A stretch of DNA of 64,000 nt from Gnetum montanum (Eukaryota > Streptophyta > Gnetopsida > Gnetales > Gnetaceae). Positions 25,300 to 37,924 of the stretch are shown here, in pieces (position 1 is the first letter of the stretch; each line of letters starts with the position of its first letter). The translations under genes were made by a program, and so were the position numbers. The DNA is taken from NCBI GenBank assembly GCA_015680685.1, contig MNCI01028952.1, forward strand, positions 8,370 to 72,369, read 5' to 3'. The notes beneath the pieces are model-generated. The model saw only the letters and a program-made list of their open reading frames with translations, made no database searches and was not told the origin of the DNA.

Positions 25300-26860
25300 C
25301 AACCCCCCCATTGTGTTAACACCCACTTGCCCAAGTGAACATTCTTAAAAGATCAAATAAAGTAGGAGAAAGGGGACATCCTTGTTTAACACCATTAGAA
25401 CTATTAAATAAAATTCTTTCTTACCAATTTGTAAATTCAATGCATACCTCTCTGTAAAATTCTTGGATAATAGCTTCTAGTGTGTTGGAAACTTCTACAT
25501 TTTTCGAAGTACCTTCATAACTTGCTTCAAATAATAGAATCATAGGCCTTAGAAAATCTATTAATAAGACATTTCATAGTGATGAAATGATCTACATTAT
25601 AATGTTACAACCTAAATCCTGCATGAGAAATTACACATATTTGATTTTCTTCAACCCATCTTCTAAGCATAGGTCCTAGAATAATAGCCATAAGCTTGGC
25701 AAAAATATTAGTAATTATAATCAATTTATAATTGTTTAGATCTTTTTTATCTCCTTTTCTAAAGAACATAACTACTTTATTGATGCATCATTTCTTTTCC
25801 GAGCTCACCTTCATAGCCAAATTTAACTTCTTCTGGATGGCATTCTATGCCAATGGCCCTCCCCATTTAAACATTTCTTCATATAAGTTATGTAACTCAA
25901 CAAATTTTCCTAATGCTAGTTTTTTTAATCCCCTACATTGCATCATCAAAAGAAATGAACAATGTATTACCATTGTTATGAAAATCATCTAATTTATCAT
26001 CACTATGAAATAAAGCTTGATAAAAATTTTCAATATCTCCAAGAGGGAAAGCATAGTTTGTTTTTCTCTTGCTTTGGAATAAATGCCAAAAACATTTGGA
26101 ATCTTTCTTTATCATTTTTAATAAACCATTTTGTCTTTGTCTAACAAATTACCTTTTCTTAGTTTAAATCAAATTTCTAGATGACTTGATAGGCTTTGGT
26201 GATTTCTAAGTTTTCAATAAAATTCTAGTTGTCTTATGCTCTTCGTCAACGTTGATTATTTGTATTTTGGTCTTTGCAAATATTTAGGGTAGTTGTAATT
26301 AGAGTTTTTGTAAGCCTCATGCTTAGACTCTTAATCTTTTAAATTTCATTTTGAAAATCCTCATTCATTTTTGTAATTATGTATCTAATATGCCATGTAT
26401 CTATTAATAACATGAAGTATAAAGGGCCATGACAAGTTTTAGTTATTTCTTCATCTACTTTAAAACATTTGATATTGCTAACATTCTTTGCACTAGAAAG
26501 AAGAAAATCAATATTGGAGCTACCTTGTGATCCTACAAAAGTGAAGCTACTTGATTTTGGATATTTACTAATGTCATTTACAACAAATAAATCTAATTCT
26601 TGTCCTCAATTTAACAAATGTTTCCCCCTATGATTAATTTATTTATCTTCAAAATACTAATTCTACTTTGCACTTTTCTTATATTTTAAAAAGTCTTTAG
26701 GATTTTGGTGACTAATAGGAATCTAATCAAAACTAATTTTAGCATTAAAGTCACCATGTATGTAAATTTTTCTTCTTTGATCAAAACTATCAATATTCAA
26801 GCTAAGGGATTGAAAGGGAAAATATTGCGATAAATGTTCTTGTTCATAGAGAGTAACTTC
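25300..26860 (-). mobile_element. LINE fragment: endonuclease and reverse transcriptase
   Basis: Read on the minus strand, an endonuclease-type segment SSSFTFVGSQGSSNIDFLL lies at about 26550-26490. RT motifs follow: KLMAIILGPMLRRWVEENQI with HAGFR (about 25720-25620), KAYDS (about 25550), and GVKQGCPLSPTLFDL (about 25395-25350). The order EEP then RT is normal for plant LINEs. Numerous stops show it is inactive. The YxDD and C-terminal parts are missing at the 25300 end. Confidence 0.8.
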
Positions 26861-26889
26861 TCTAGGTGCAATGTAGCAAAAAACTAAAA

Positions 26890-28250
26890 ATGAAATGAAA
26901 TGAAGGTTTATTAAGTCTAAAGACCCATAGGATCTATTGGATAGATATTACATTTTCATGNGAAGACCCATAGGATCTATTGGATAGATATTACATTTTC
27001 ATGAAAAACAAAGATAGACTCTACAAATTGACCAAGCACCACTAGGAGCATCAAAAACACATCATGCAGTCTTTTTGTTGTAGCATTATAATGCTATCTC
27101 AAATGGGTAGTCATAACACAAGAAAGAAACATCGGTAACTCATCTTCAAGGACTCTTGATATGCACAACCTACAAATACATTCTTTTTAGGGGAGCTAAA
27201 TCCATCTTCCACTTTCAATTCTAAGATGATGAGAACTTAAGTGAAGCTTGTTGATAGCATTTCAATATTTAATGGGAATAGTAGCTGAGAGATAGTGAGC
27301 TTCTGCATCTAGTTTATTAGATTTAATGTGGTGTGAATAAAATTGCCTCTTGCCTTCCACATTAGTCTATATTTGTGTTAAAACCTTTGACTTTACTAGT
27401 TAGCGAAAATGCTTAGGATTTTGCTACATGTCCTCCTAAGAGATATTCCATTTTCTCAACCATTACATCCCCTAAAAGTACCAACCACGATCTTGTGAAT
27501 CTCAATAATTACTTTAGAGAATTTGTCTTGCCTTGAGACATGCAAGCTATGAGTGTATGTAATGAATTGGCACAAGGCTTCTGCTTCTAAAGGTAATAAA
27601 TCACATTTACATAATAACATTAAGTAAGGTGTTTGCATTTTCACCTTTAACTCATTGAGAAGAAAAGTTTTTTGCACTCTTTCAATATCTTTCAAAAGTT
27701 TAGCATTGAGTCCATGTCCCCAAACAATACATCCATACAATATAGTAGGATAGATGATAGTTTGAAAAATTTGTTTTCTGATCTTTCAAGCCCAAAGGCC
27801 TAAACCCTTGCACTTATTTTTGAAAGCATAGAGAACCTTGAAACCTCCTATTATTTTTTTCTTTGATGCACTTCCCCCACATGTAATTGTTCATATAAAT
27901 GAGACCTAGATATTTAAAGGCATTTGCTGTAATATTTCTAACTAAACATACTATTTGTATTCATCTATCTTTTTTATATGGACTTGCTTATGAAGAGAAT
28001 TTCGAATCAAAATAATCAAACCTCCAAAAGGTCTTCCACACTGTATTTCTTTTATAATAAAAGAAATAGAAAAATTTGGAACAAAAATTTCTAGAGAGTC
28101 TTTCATTTCTCATGTCTCAACAAATACTAAAAATGTCAAATTTATTAAAGAAAGATATATTATATAACACCTTTACTTTGTTTACCATTGATCCATCAAT
28201 GTTTAAAAATCCATAATTAAGATATTTTATATTGAATTTGTGAAGTTTTT
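26890..28250 (-). mobile_element. Second LINE fragment: post-RT region and endonuclease start
   Basis: A 94-residue minus-strand ORF at 27456-27740 contains YGCIVWG, ERVQKTFL, LKVKMQTPYLMLL and LPLEAEAL, the conserved region following RT in plant LINEs. At about 28230-28070 an endonuclease N-terminus-like stretch (DGSMVNKVKVLYNISFFNKFDIF) is preserved, so an internal deletion lies between. An N at 26962 separates two identical 41-base copies, an assembly joint. Confidence 0.72.
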
Positions 28251-28616
28251 TTAATATTTAGCTTTGGTAATTATTCCATTACCTCTTGCATTCAAAAATG
28301 CTACAAAACCTTTACTCTACCTTCTTTCACTATCCTCCATTCTATGTATCTTGTTGCAAGTTTCCTTTTGATAACTACATATTGAAATATTTGATATATA
28401 AAGTATATCAAATTTAACTAACTATAAAAAGGTAGCTTTGGTGGATCCAAATGGATCCTATCCATGTTAAGAATTATATGGCTTTTGATTCTTTGCAAAC
28501 TTCCGTTGGAAAAAGGATTTAGGAATACATCATATGTGGTTCATTTTTTATTTTAATTATTAGTTTTTTTTTTTTACAGATTTAGTAAGAATTATTCTTA
28601 AAATCTTGAAGTTTAA

Positions 28617-28712
28617 ATAACTAAGTGTTAACATAATGGTAAAACTTAATTTCGGAAATTCTTTAAGTTCTAAGTTTAATTCTACTCACTAACATTAAGT
28701 AAGGTTATATTC
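28617..28712 (+). mobile_element. Possible SINE, family 1, highly degenerate
   Basis: AAGTGTTAACATAATGGTAAAAC resembles the A-box region and TAAGTTTAATTCTACTCACTAACATT the B-box region of the family. The tail is not recognisable. Confidence 0.35.
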
Positions 28713-29197
28713 ACATTAGTGAATACAAATTACCATAGGAAGTAGTAAGGTGGAAAAATAGTAGCATGTACGAAGAATAATAAGCGCAAACTAAAGGTCC
28801 AAGTTTATTTTATGACACTGCTCCACAATGCATGGAGCGAAATAGCAATTACGGGCTCACTAACTCTTCCGGTACCAAGTTGCAAAAGACCAAAAACAAA
28901 AAATAAAAATAGATTACAATTTGTTCGTCAGATTCGAGGAAGCGAAATGCCTGCTAAAGGCTGGTTAAATGTTTAATTGGATTTATTTAAATAGTTAAAT
29001 GTGCCGCGGAGCTGAAAATCCCCTTCTGCCTTCAAATGTTTCTTAGCTGCAATGCCGTTACCGCGCGATTGCAACAATAAACCTGGTTAAGGACTTGCAA
29101 GTGGCACGGCAGAATTTTGTTCCGGAACACAACTTCAACAAGAATTGGGGTTAGAAATCAGCAGCAGCAGCAGCAACTGTAGCAAAGCAGACGAGAA

Positions 29198-32100
29198 ATG
29201 GAGAGTTGCATTGACAGGTTTATAGACAAGGGCGACCCAGAAAGCCACAGGCTTTTCAGAATCAGGAAAACTCTGTTGGAGATGCTGGATGACAGAGGTT
29301 TTGAGGTCAGCGATGCAGATTTGAACATGTCGCTTGAAGATTTCCGTCAGCGGTTCGGGAATTCGCCCAGCAGAGAGAACCTTAATTTCAGTACTACAAA
29401 ACGCCAAAACCCACTGCATAAGGTTCGTTTTACAGTTAAAGATGTGCATGCATGTTGCTTCTCATGTTTCTGGCAACATTATTGTCTATTGTTGTTCTTT
29501 GCTTCAATCTATTGGCTAAGGCAGGGCTGAACTTTTTATGTGTCTGGTTTCTTGTTCCGTTAGAATGCGATTTTCTGTTATGCTTCCCCTTCATCACTTC
29601 CGTTCAAGGTTGATCCCACTGCTTTTACGACCTGTTCAAGCACATAACCTAAATTATCGAACTCCAGGAAAAATAAATTTGGGAGTAAATAATATTTTTC
29701 CCATACCAATCCTCTCGAACATTTTTAAAAGGAAAATTAATATGTTAGATTCCTAGTTCTTAGGATTTACCTGACACCCGAATTTTACTCCAACTGATAA
29801 ACAAGTCTTGTGTTTGTGTTGCATATTATAAGATATGTAGTTTGAGATTGAAATGCTGGTTAAGAGAACCACGAAGATTCAGGATCGGTTGCACGTGAGG
29901 ATATGGGTAATGGTGAATTTTATGAACCTATTCTTGTTACAGAAAAATGCATGAATAAATGACAAGGGTGTTGATGTTCTGATTTTTCAAGCTGTTACGA
30001 AGGAATAAATGACGAGGGTACTGTTCTTGTTAGGTTTTAAAATTTCGGTTTGTTTTTTATATCTGTAACAGCCTCGACTTGAATAATGCGCTAAATGGAA
30101 GCTTCTGTACCTGAAGCGTAATTCTAAATTTTTATATACAGATAAGATTTTCGTAATTTTCAATTTTGTAGAAGTTCCATTCAGTTTCGATTTTACATTT
30201 GAGCCCAATTCCAAATTTACAATCTGAATTACACACCAGTTGAACCATGTTTTATATTGATTTGCAGGTGATTGTATTTTTTACCCGCAAGGATGATAAA
30301 GGAAAACTGGGAATTGCGGGCATTCGACAGTATTTTATGCACATGCAAAGTGAAAGTGCACGTCATGCATTATTCATCTTACCTGGAAAACTTACTTCCC
30401 AAGCTAAGAAAGCAATCAAGGAGATTGCATCAAGTTTCGAAGTAGAGACATTTGAGGTAAGTTTCCCTATGATGTGCAAGTTACTGTCAATCGTGTTGCC
30501 TTTGAAAAAATCACGTCTCGAATAGATGCTGGTCACGTTATGTTTCTCAGTTTATTCCATGTTGTAAACATGCTTATTTTTTCGTATATTATGATTCACA
30601 GTTTACTAGCAATGGATTAATTCAGTTTCAGAAACATGATTAGACGTTGTCATTCTTGGAGTAGTTCAATGATTAAACAATAGACCGTAGATGTTACATT
30701 TTGCATTTACTTAAGGATTTTTTCCTTGTTAACTTCAGAAGATGCTTGATATTGCTTTGTCCACTATGATATTTTGTTTAAATTCAGTAATTTACATTTG
30801 AATGTTAGCGTAGTGACCTGGCCATTGTCGACGATTTTGTGGAAGGTTGAACAATAGGTGGGCAAGTTTTATTAACGGTCATCGTTTTGTTTATTCCTGC
30901 TATTTTGTTGGACTGCTATTTCTTTCATGCTATTCGACAGCAATCAGTGCAAGCAATGGAAAAAAAGAATAATAAAGGGAATGAATCATTTACAATGATC
31001 TGCTTTGCTTATAAAGTTCTTGGTACAGTTACTTCTCCCCTCTCTAGTTGAATTTTCCCAAAAGGATGTGCATAGTTAAATATCAGAAAAGTTGACTCAT
31101 GTAGATGTCCTTTTGAGTAAACTAGTCAAGAGTTATCAGTGAAGCTTGTTTAATGCCCTTTCTAAGGCAAAATAATTCACAATTTCCTGTTTGACTGGTT
31201 GCTAAGTATTTTTCAGTTGTTTCCTCTAACTTTGTACTTTAATGCTTTAAAATATCAACCATTAATCTAGTATTCTTGGATCCAAATTTATGCTTCTAAG
31301 TTGAAATATAAAAATTGGGAAACAATTCTCCCAGATGACTTGCCCATGTTCTAGTGACTTCATCAGACAAAAAATACTAGACCAACTTGCTTGATTCAAA
31401 TATTTGGAAGATTAGACCATACATAGACTTTAATTTTCTCACTTTCCAGAAAGCTTAGATGGTGAAATCATCAACTTTTTGAAAGTGTTAGGATAATAGA
31501 CTGTCCTTGTAAAATTAATGATTGTTAACTTGAGAGGTGTTAATGCTTAATGTCTATCCAAGGTTAAATTCTTCTTTATCACTTTCTATTCCACCATGCC
31601 TATAGGCTTTCTTCAGACCGCATCGTGCCATACCTTCTTTGTTATGTGCTAATTTCTATGTTGCAAAAGATTTTAGAGATGAATGAACATGTTTTCAGAA
31701 TGCTCACAGACTTAGTGTGACTGATGTGTACTGAAACTTTACACAACAGTGGTATAACATTTACACTTGCATAAGAAAGACAACGCAATTTCTCAACTTG
31801 GATGCCTGCTATGATTAGAAAACCTGGCCTTATAACATTAATGGCATCTGAGTACCGTGGACCTTGCTTCTTACAAATGGCAAGACAAATTGCTTAATGC
31901 AACACTGAGGTGCTTTTGTACTAGATGAATTAATTTTTCAAGGAATCCTTTTTACCGCTTTATCATCATTCCAGTAAATTTCTTGTAGTTTACTTTTGAA
32001 AGTTTCAGAAATGCATCATCTTGGTACCGTTATCTCAACAATATGGCTTAACCCATTAAGCTTGAATGTATATAAAGTCTATGCCGAAAATTCAGCGAGT

Positions 32101-32861
32101 TTAATTTGCAGAAATTAATTTGGTTCTTTGTGCTTTTAGTGTGTTTGTGTATTACGGTTATCATGTCTAAAGATTTAAAAAAGATCTGCAGAAAAATTAT
32201 TACATTCACGTGATCTTACGTATTTTAATTTTTATCTGTATGATATTCTTGGTTTTTTACTGTAAGGTAGGCAACCATGATTCTAAACCTAACATTAATG
32301 TCAGTTATATCTCTTGTAATTTATTCTTTTAAAGTTTTTGTATTGGAGACGTTTTAGTGGTTCCAATTTTTCCCAGGTGTTGACTACTGCCTTGAGTCAT
32401 AAAAAATTATTCTCCTGTACTAATTTTAGATGCATATTCCACAGATTTGTTAATTCCACACCTTTGCATATGTTCATCCTTTATTACTAATATCCTTATT
32501 TATATTGCTTAGGACTCTGATTTGTTTATTAACATAACAAAACATGCTCTGGTACCAAAACATGAAATACTGACGGAAGAAGAAAAAAATGCACTGCTCA
32601 AGAAATACATGGCTAAAGAACATCAGGTAAAGAAATATGTCTGAATGCCCTGGTTCTTGACGCATGTTGTATTTCATTTCCATTCATTACGTATTTGACA
32701 TGTTAAGTTTTGCAATTCATTTGATTTTTGTTCAGCTTCCTCGAATGTTAGAGAGTGACCCACTTGCAAAATACTATGGACTTAAACGTGGCAAGGTAAT
32801 GAAGCTCACTTACTCAGGGGAAGTGACAGGTCACAGTGAAACTTATCGTTGTGTTTGGTAA
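29198..32861 (+). CDS. NRPE5: RPB5-family subunit of RNA polymerase V, NRPE5-like
   Basis: Four exons, 29198-29422, 30268-30456, 32513-32626 and 32736-32861, all joined in phase 0, give 217 residues, the normal length of the family. Residues 1-75 hold the jaw-type N-terminal helices ([31 protein letters not shown]). Residues 76-138 form the nuclease-like fold ([15 protein letters not shown]). From about 139 comes the RPB5 assembly domain: [43 protein letters not shown]. The end, TYRCVW, with [10 protein letters not shown] and INITKHAL, fits the Pol V-specific NRPE5 branch better than NRPB5, which ends in YRYV-type residues. Pol V makes scaffold transcripts for RNA-directed DNA methylation. 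Start: the first ATG, after a CAG-repeat 5' UTR (about 29160). NRPB5 assignment is the alternative. Confidence 0.93.
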
Positions 32862-34985
32862 ATGTTTCCAAGGGCAGCTGAAAATTAGTGTACAAATGTA
32901 ATTAGTTGATAAAAAAGGATATTTAACTTGCAGAACTTATTTTGCACCTTATTTTGGAGAAGTTAAAAATACTCTGCGATGCGTTGTTTTTGGTTGGCAG
33001 TTTAAACTTTGTTGCTATGCATTGCATCGAGTGAATGATGTCTACCAGTTGCAGTGTTAAACAGGGCATAAGTATCAGCATCTGTTTTCTTTCTCACTGT
33101 CCTCACTAATGTTATATATAACATTTTCTTGATCATAGTATACCGTTTGCTTTGTTGTCGGTTGTGATTTATCCTACTGCAATTCTACATTTTTTCCTTT
33201 GTTCACAGCAAAGAAAATGAGTTGAATAGGATGATTAACAACTTGACTTGCATAGAAAAGTAAGAAAATTAAAAATGTGTAACAGGTCATGTTCATAGGT
33301 ATAAGGTATCTTCTGAAATGTTTAATCAGTTTAGACGTGTAAAGATCTGAAGATGCTAAAATAAAGCATATTTAATGCAGAAGGTAAATGAGTGCATAGC
33401 CTCATAGCCCGCGTTAATGTGTTGCTTGGTCCATATCATGTTGTATGTTTGAGTTGTGAGTTGTGCATGAGGTGGTCTATGTCTCTTATCTTACGTGAGA
33501 ATTCATTTGAAGTATTGTGCAAGCTTTTATGTTTTACAACCTTATGCTTAAAGATGTGAATTTTTTACTTAACAAGTTTGTCTAATGTTAATGGGATAAA
33601 GCTAGCAACATAATATCTTGTCATGTAAATGATTTACGTATACACTTTCTGATTTTTCCAAGTAAACCACTGTTCCAGTTCCAGCAGTTTGAATCACTAG
33701 GGACATGGATGTTGATGTGATAAAGGTAACATGACGAAATATGGTATAAATGTCATTGATAGGTAGTTTAAGTGGTTAGCTTATTGTCTTGTTATGCAAG
33801 ATTTTGTCATTTTGATCCACACTAGACATCATGATGTGTTTTATAATTCTTCAAATTATTTTGAGTTTGACACCCTAACTATATATGCCCTTTAGATAGA
33901 TAACTAGCATGAAACTTTGCTAAAAACTTATGGTAGAACATAATACATTGTTAGATTAGTAACATCCTTAGGAATTGAATTTGTGATTTGCAAACTTTTG
34001 GAAAACTTATAGCATAACATAATGCTTTGTCAAATTAGCATACCTTTAAGAATTACATGCTATGCTTTAAACAATTGAGCAATGCCTTTTTTTCACAAAA
34101 AGATATCTTTGGGATAAATGCATTGTCAAATAATGTAGCTATATGTTCTTAACATAAATTATAAGTTGCTCTAAAGGATCTTATCTTTAAGAAAATTGCA
34201 TTGATTGCATTAGAGATATCTATTGTACTAAGGAAAAAAATCACAAAAGATGATGCCTTAAGATTACTACATTTTAAGAATTGATAAAACTCATTAGTCC
34301 AAAATGGTTATTTAATTAGTAAGTGTTAACTATTAATAACTTGATTAAATAAAATGTCTACATAGAAGCAATGTCTTAGAGATCAAAGAACATATAGATT
34401 TGAAAAAAGATAGATAGTTTCATATAAACTTTATAGTGTGTGATTATATAATTTATATAAAAGGTTTTATTATGGACTCTTTGTGTAAATTGTTTTATGA
34501 GAGTGGAGCTTAATTGCAACTATTATTACTTTCTCTATAATAGGTTATGACTTTTTATTACAATTTATATATGTTAGTTTCCATTGTGAACAATTGTTAT
34601 TTAGACAAAATTTTCTTTCCTTCTTGATAAAACTTTTGCTATTTGATAAAACAATTGGTTAACTACAATAACAAGACTATTATTTTTCAAGTCTTATTTT
34701 GAAAGCCTAATTATCATCATCTTAGTACCTTTATCACATTAATATGGGCTAACTCATAAGGTAGATGAAGGGTTTCAAAGTCCAATGTTTTTTGCAAAAA
34801 ATTGGGTATCCTTCTTTTTATAGTGGAACAAAGTTAACTTAGTCTTTCCCTAGTTATGTATGCATAGTTTTTGTTGCAAAACTAATCTCCCTAATTTTCA
34901 TTATATAAATTTAGTTACTATAACAAAACTTTACTCTTTTGGTTTTATCTTACACTCATAAACACATAAGTTACTCATTTGGAAA
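32862..34985. other. 3' flank and AT-rich intergenic DNA
   Basis: It starts with the NRPE5 3' UTR. The stretch at about 34260-34390 is an interspersed repeat also present at 46350-46455 (shared ATTAGTCCAAAATGGTTATT-type block and AAAATGTCTACATAGAA). No gene was seen. Confidence 0.5.
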
Positions 34986-34990
34986 GTTTT

Positions 34991-35116
34991 AACAATGAGG
35001 GGTTAGCCTAATGGTAAGACTCTTGATTTTAAAACTCTATGTCATGGGTTCGATTTTGGTGGGCAAAGTTGAATTATAAAGTTCTCATTAGACTATATAT
35101 CATGGGGTGTACCTAT
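34991..35116 (+). mobile_element. tRNA-derived SINE, family 1, best copy
   Basis: An A box, GGTTAGCCTAATGGTAAGAC, lies at 35001-35020 and a B box, GGGTTCGATTTTGG, at 35046-35059. The body continues GAATTATAAAGTTCTCATTAG and ends ACTATATATCATGGGGTGTACC. A/B-box spacing is that of a Pol III tRNA-type promoter. It best matches the copies at 48341 and 25169. Confidence 0.78.
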
Positions 35117-35509
35117 ATGATAATTATTTCAAGGTTCCACCACCTCTCAAGTTATTCATTTCTTGGCCTACTACAAAACTAGCCTTTCTAATTTTTGTTA
35201 TATATATTTAATTACCATAACAAAACTCCACTATTTGGTTTTGTCTTAAACTACCAATAAACATTCAAGTTGCCCATTTCTTATCCCATTTCATCTAGTT
35301 ACTTTTTCCTCATCATTATTGATTTCACAACTCCATGTTGGAATGACCATTAAGTTTTGGATTTGCTAATTTTAAAACTATTAACTCTTTTAAATACTTG
35401 GTTTTCCACCACGTAAACAACTATAGATGAGATAAATATGTCAAGGATTAAGAGGAATTAAAACTTTTTATGCATGGTTGGATGGTTGGATGGTTTGGAT
35501 GTATGGTTG

Positions 35510-36645
35510 TGATGATATAAACCCTACATCCAACCATCCAACCATACAAATCATGAGTGTTATGTATAAACAAATCTTAATTCATGGACTAGACTAGTGG
35601 GACTTCTAGATAGCTAAACATGATCATGAATTGCTATCTTCTTAACTACACTTGTGTTGGCCTTCAATTCATATAATTAAGGCATATAATCATTGATGTT
35701 GTAAGGCTATGATTACAATAATATTAAAATATTGAGATTTAACCTAATTAATCTAATTACAAGAATTAAAATCTAAGCTATCTTAAAGGATGAGCAATAG
35801 AGAATCTCAACACATAACCATATAAGTCATAACTATTCATACATGCCCAGATCATAATATGTTATGGATAATGTAAGTATATTAGTAAGTTGATGATAAG
35901 TTCACAATCAATGTCTTCTCACTTGGAGTTAATAAAGTGCAAAACATATGGTTTGACTCAGTAAAATATATGATTGGTTGATGTTGTAAGGCTCTAAGTA
36001 TACTATTGGTAAACATGGTGAAAAGCAAACATAAATTCTATTAATTAAGGACAATGAAAATAGAAAGCTATTCTAGCCTATTGGCGATAAGTATATGTTC
36101 CTAGGGTGATAAGTATATGTTCTTGGCTTTCTTTTTACATCCTAGTTGATATAATTGTTACTAGGATTACCAAGTAACTTTACCATTGAGTGAATCAAGT
36201 CACTACTAGGTTACCAAACAACTAATACTTTATGTTTGAAACCAATTGTACTTAGTTTGCCCATATAAATCAATATTTGAATAGTAAATGAGTAAGGAAA
36301 TGTAAATGATAAAGGAAAAGTAAATGCAATGGAAAGGTAAATTTATTTTATATCAAATGCTACAATGATGAAGAACAATCTTGATCTTTATTGTTGATCA
36401 TGAATTATGTCCAAGAACAATCCACTCAAATAAAGATGGTGTACAATTTTAATTCATCACATTGTGGGTATTGACAACTAACTCTAAGTTTACGAAAACA
36501 AACTACAAGAATTTCACTAAGGGTTAGCAAAAACATTTCCCTTGACACGATGGTGGGCTTGTATTCATAGGCATCATTATGATCCACTACATTGTATATT
36601 AAGCTAAGATATTGCATCTATGATATCATAGATACAGTATCATGG
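35510..36645 (-). mobile_element. Old LTR relic of the TGATGAG family
   Basis: It begins TGATGATATAAACCCTACATCC and contains family blocks AACCATACAAATCATGAGTG, AAGGCATATAATCATTGATGTTGT and GTAACTTTACCATTGAG-type sequence. A minus-strand TATA-like box is at about 36548-36562. Next to it is the perfect 18-bp palindrome ATCTATGATATCATAGAT at 36616-36633. The outer edge is not resolved, so no TSD could be assigned. Confidence 0.75.
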
Positions 36646-36827
36646 CCTTTTACATCAAATGTTTTATCACTAGGCAATAAGTATCTATTCTTGGTTTTCC
36701 ACACATTCCAAATTCACATGATTGTTGCTGGGTCTAGGAAAACATGCCTTCTTGGTGGATTGAAGGTTGTTTCCCTCTGGAACACTGGTTGGAGGACTGT
36801 GAAAATTGTTACGAGTATCATGCTATC

Positions 36828-37769
36828 TTAACTGATGAGTGGCGAGATACCCCTACACTCAACCATACGAATACGAGCGTAGCACGCGCAATCCGGTCAA
36901 ACTCCGTAGACTAAGTGCCTACACGCCCCATGGAACACTTAGGGTTAATTATTCGTTGTCTTCCCAGACTTACTTGTAGTTGTCACGGTGTATGGTTAAG
37001 TAAGTCCGAGGTATATGATTTTTATAGTTTTTATGTTTTTGTCTCTTATGCTATTGAGGTGAAGGGTTGAGAAACTAATTACTAACTCTAACTAATGAAC
37101 TAAGTCTAAATTAACCTAGCGTCAGCATCCGTTCCCACTTACTGTACACACCCTGAACCAATGCAATCGCGGCTACCAAACGCTAATCATTGCTGGGATC
37201 ACCACGCGTAACGCACGTGCTTGAAGTGGTCGTACTGAGGCACTTAACTAGGAGGAAAGGGTTGAGAGAATCTAATCTAGCCTAAGTGCGATGAGCATCC
37301 ATTCCTTGATTATCCGTACACATCCTTACATGCTTGTAATCAAGTTGTACTCATTCCGCAGTAAATAACCTGTAATAAATAACAATAATAAAATCCTATT
37401 CCATGCACTGCAAGGTTTATTTGGAAAGCTCATCTTTATTGCCGTACACAAACTTGTGTTCAAGTACAATGTTTGCTCGAAAAAAGATCTGTTCACTTTG
37501 GGACTTCTACTGCGGGGACATGGAAATATTCTATCTCTGGAGTGATCAATTTGCCAGAGTTTCTCTACTGTCTAGCCTAGGATGAAGAAACAAGGGAGAG
37601 CTACCTCTTATTTATAGATATGACGGCGCACTGCGATATCGCGTATGCGATATCGTAGGGGAAGATGTGATATCGTGGAGAATGCGATATCGCGTTGGAC
37701 TCGATATCGCATACGCGATATCGTGTTGGACTCGATATCGCATACGCGATATCGCGTCCCATCATTAAC
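36828..37769 (-). mobile_element. Solo LTR with 5-bp TSD and GCGATATCGC array
   Basis: The LTR is 36833-37764 (932 bp), flanked by TTAAC at 36828-36832 and 37765-37769. The plus-strand ends are TGATGAGTGGCGAGATACCCC and GCGTCCCATCA. The minus-strand TATA box is at 37609-37616. Between it and the LTR edge, 37624-37757 holds eight GATATC hexamers, many inside the palindrome GCGATATCGC. A 30-bp unit is repeated at 37694-37723 and 37725-37754. CpGs are largely intact, so this is a young copy. Confidence 0.95.
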
Positions 37770-37924
37770 CATCATTAAAGAACTACATATTCCTAATTCC
37801 TTGTGAACCTCATCACAACGATATGTAGGTTTGTTGGGGAGGCTTTACCTCTCTGGCTTAGGCCACCACTGCTCTTTATAGAGTGGGGTTCAGGGCTAGT
37901 TGCACATAGCTTATGATCGATTTG

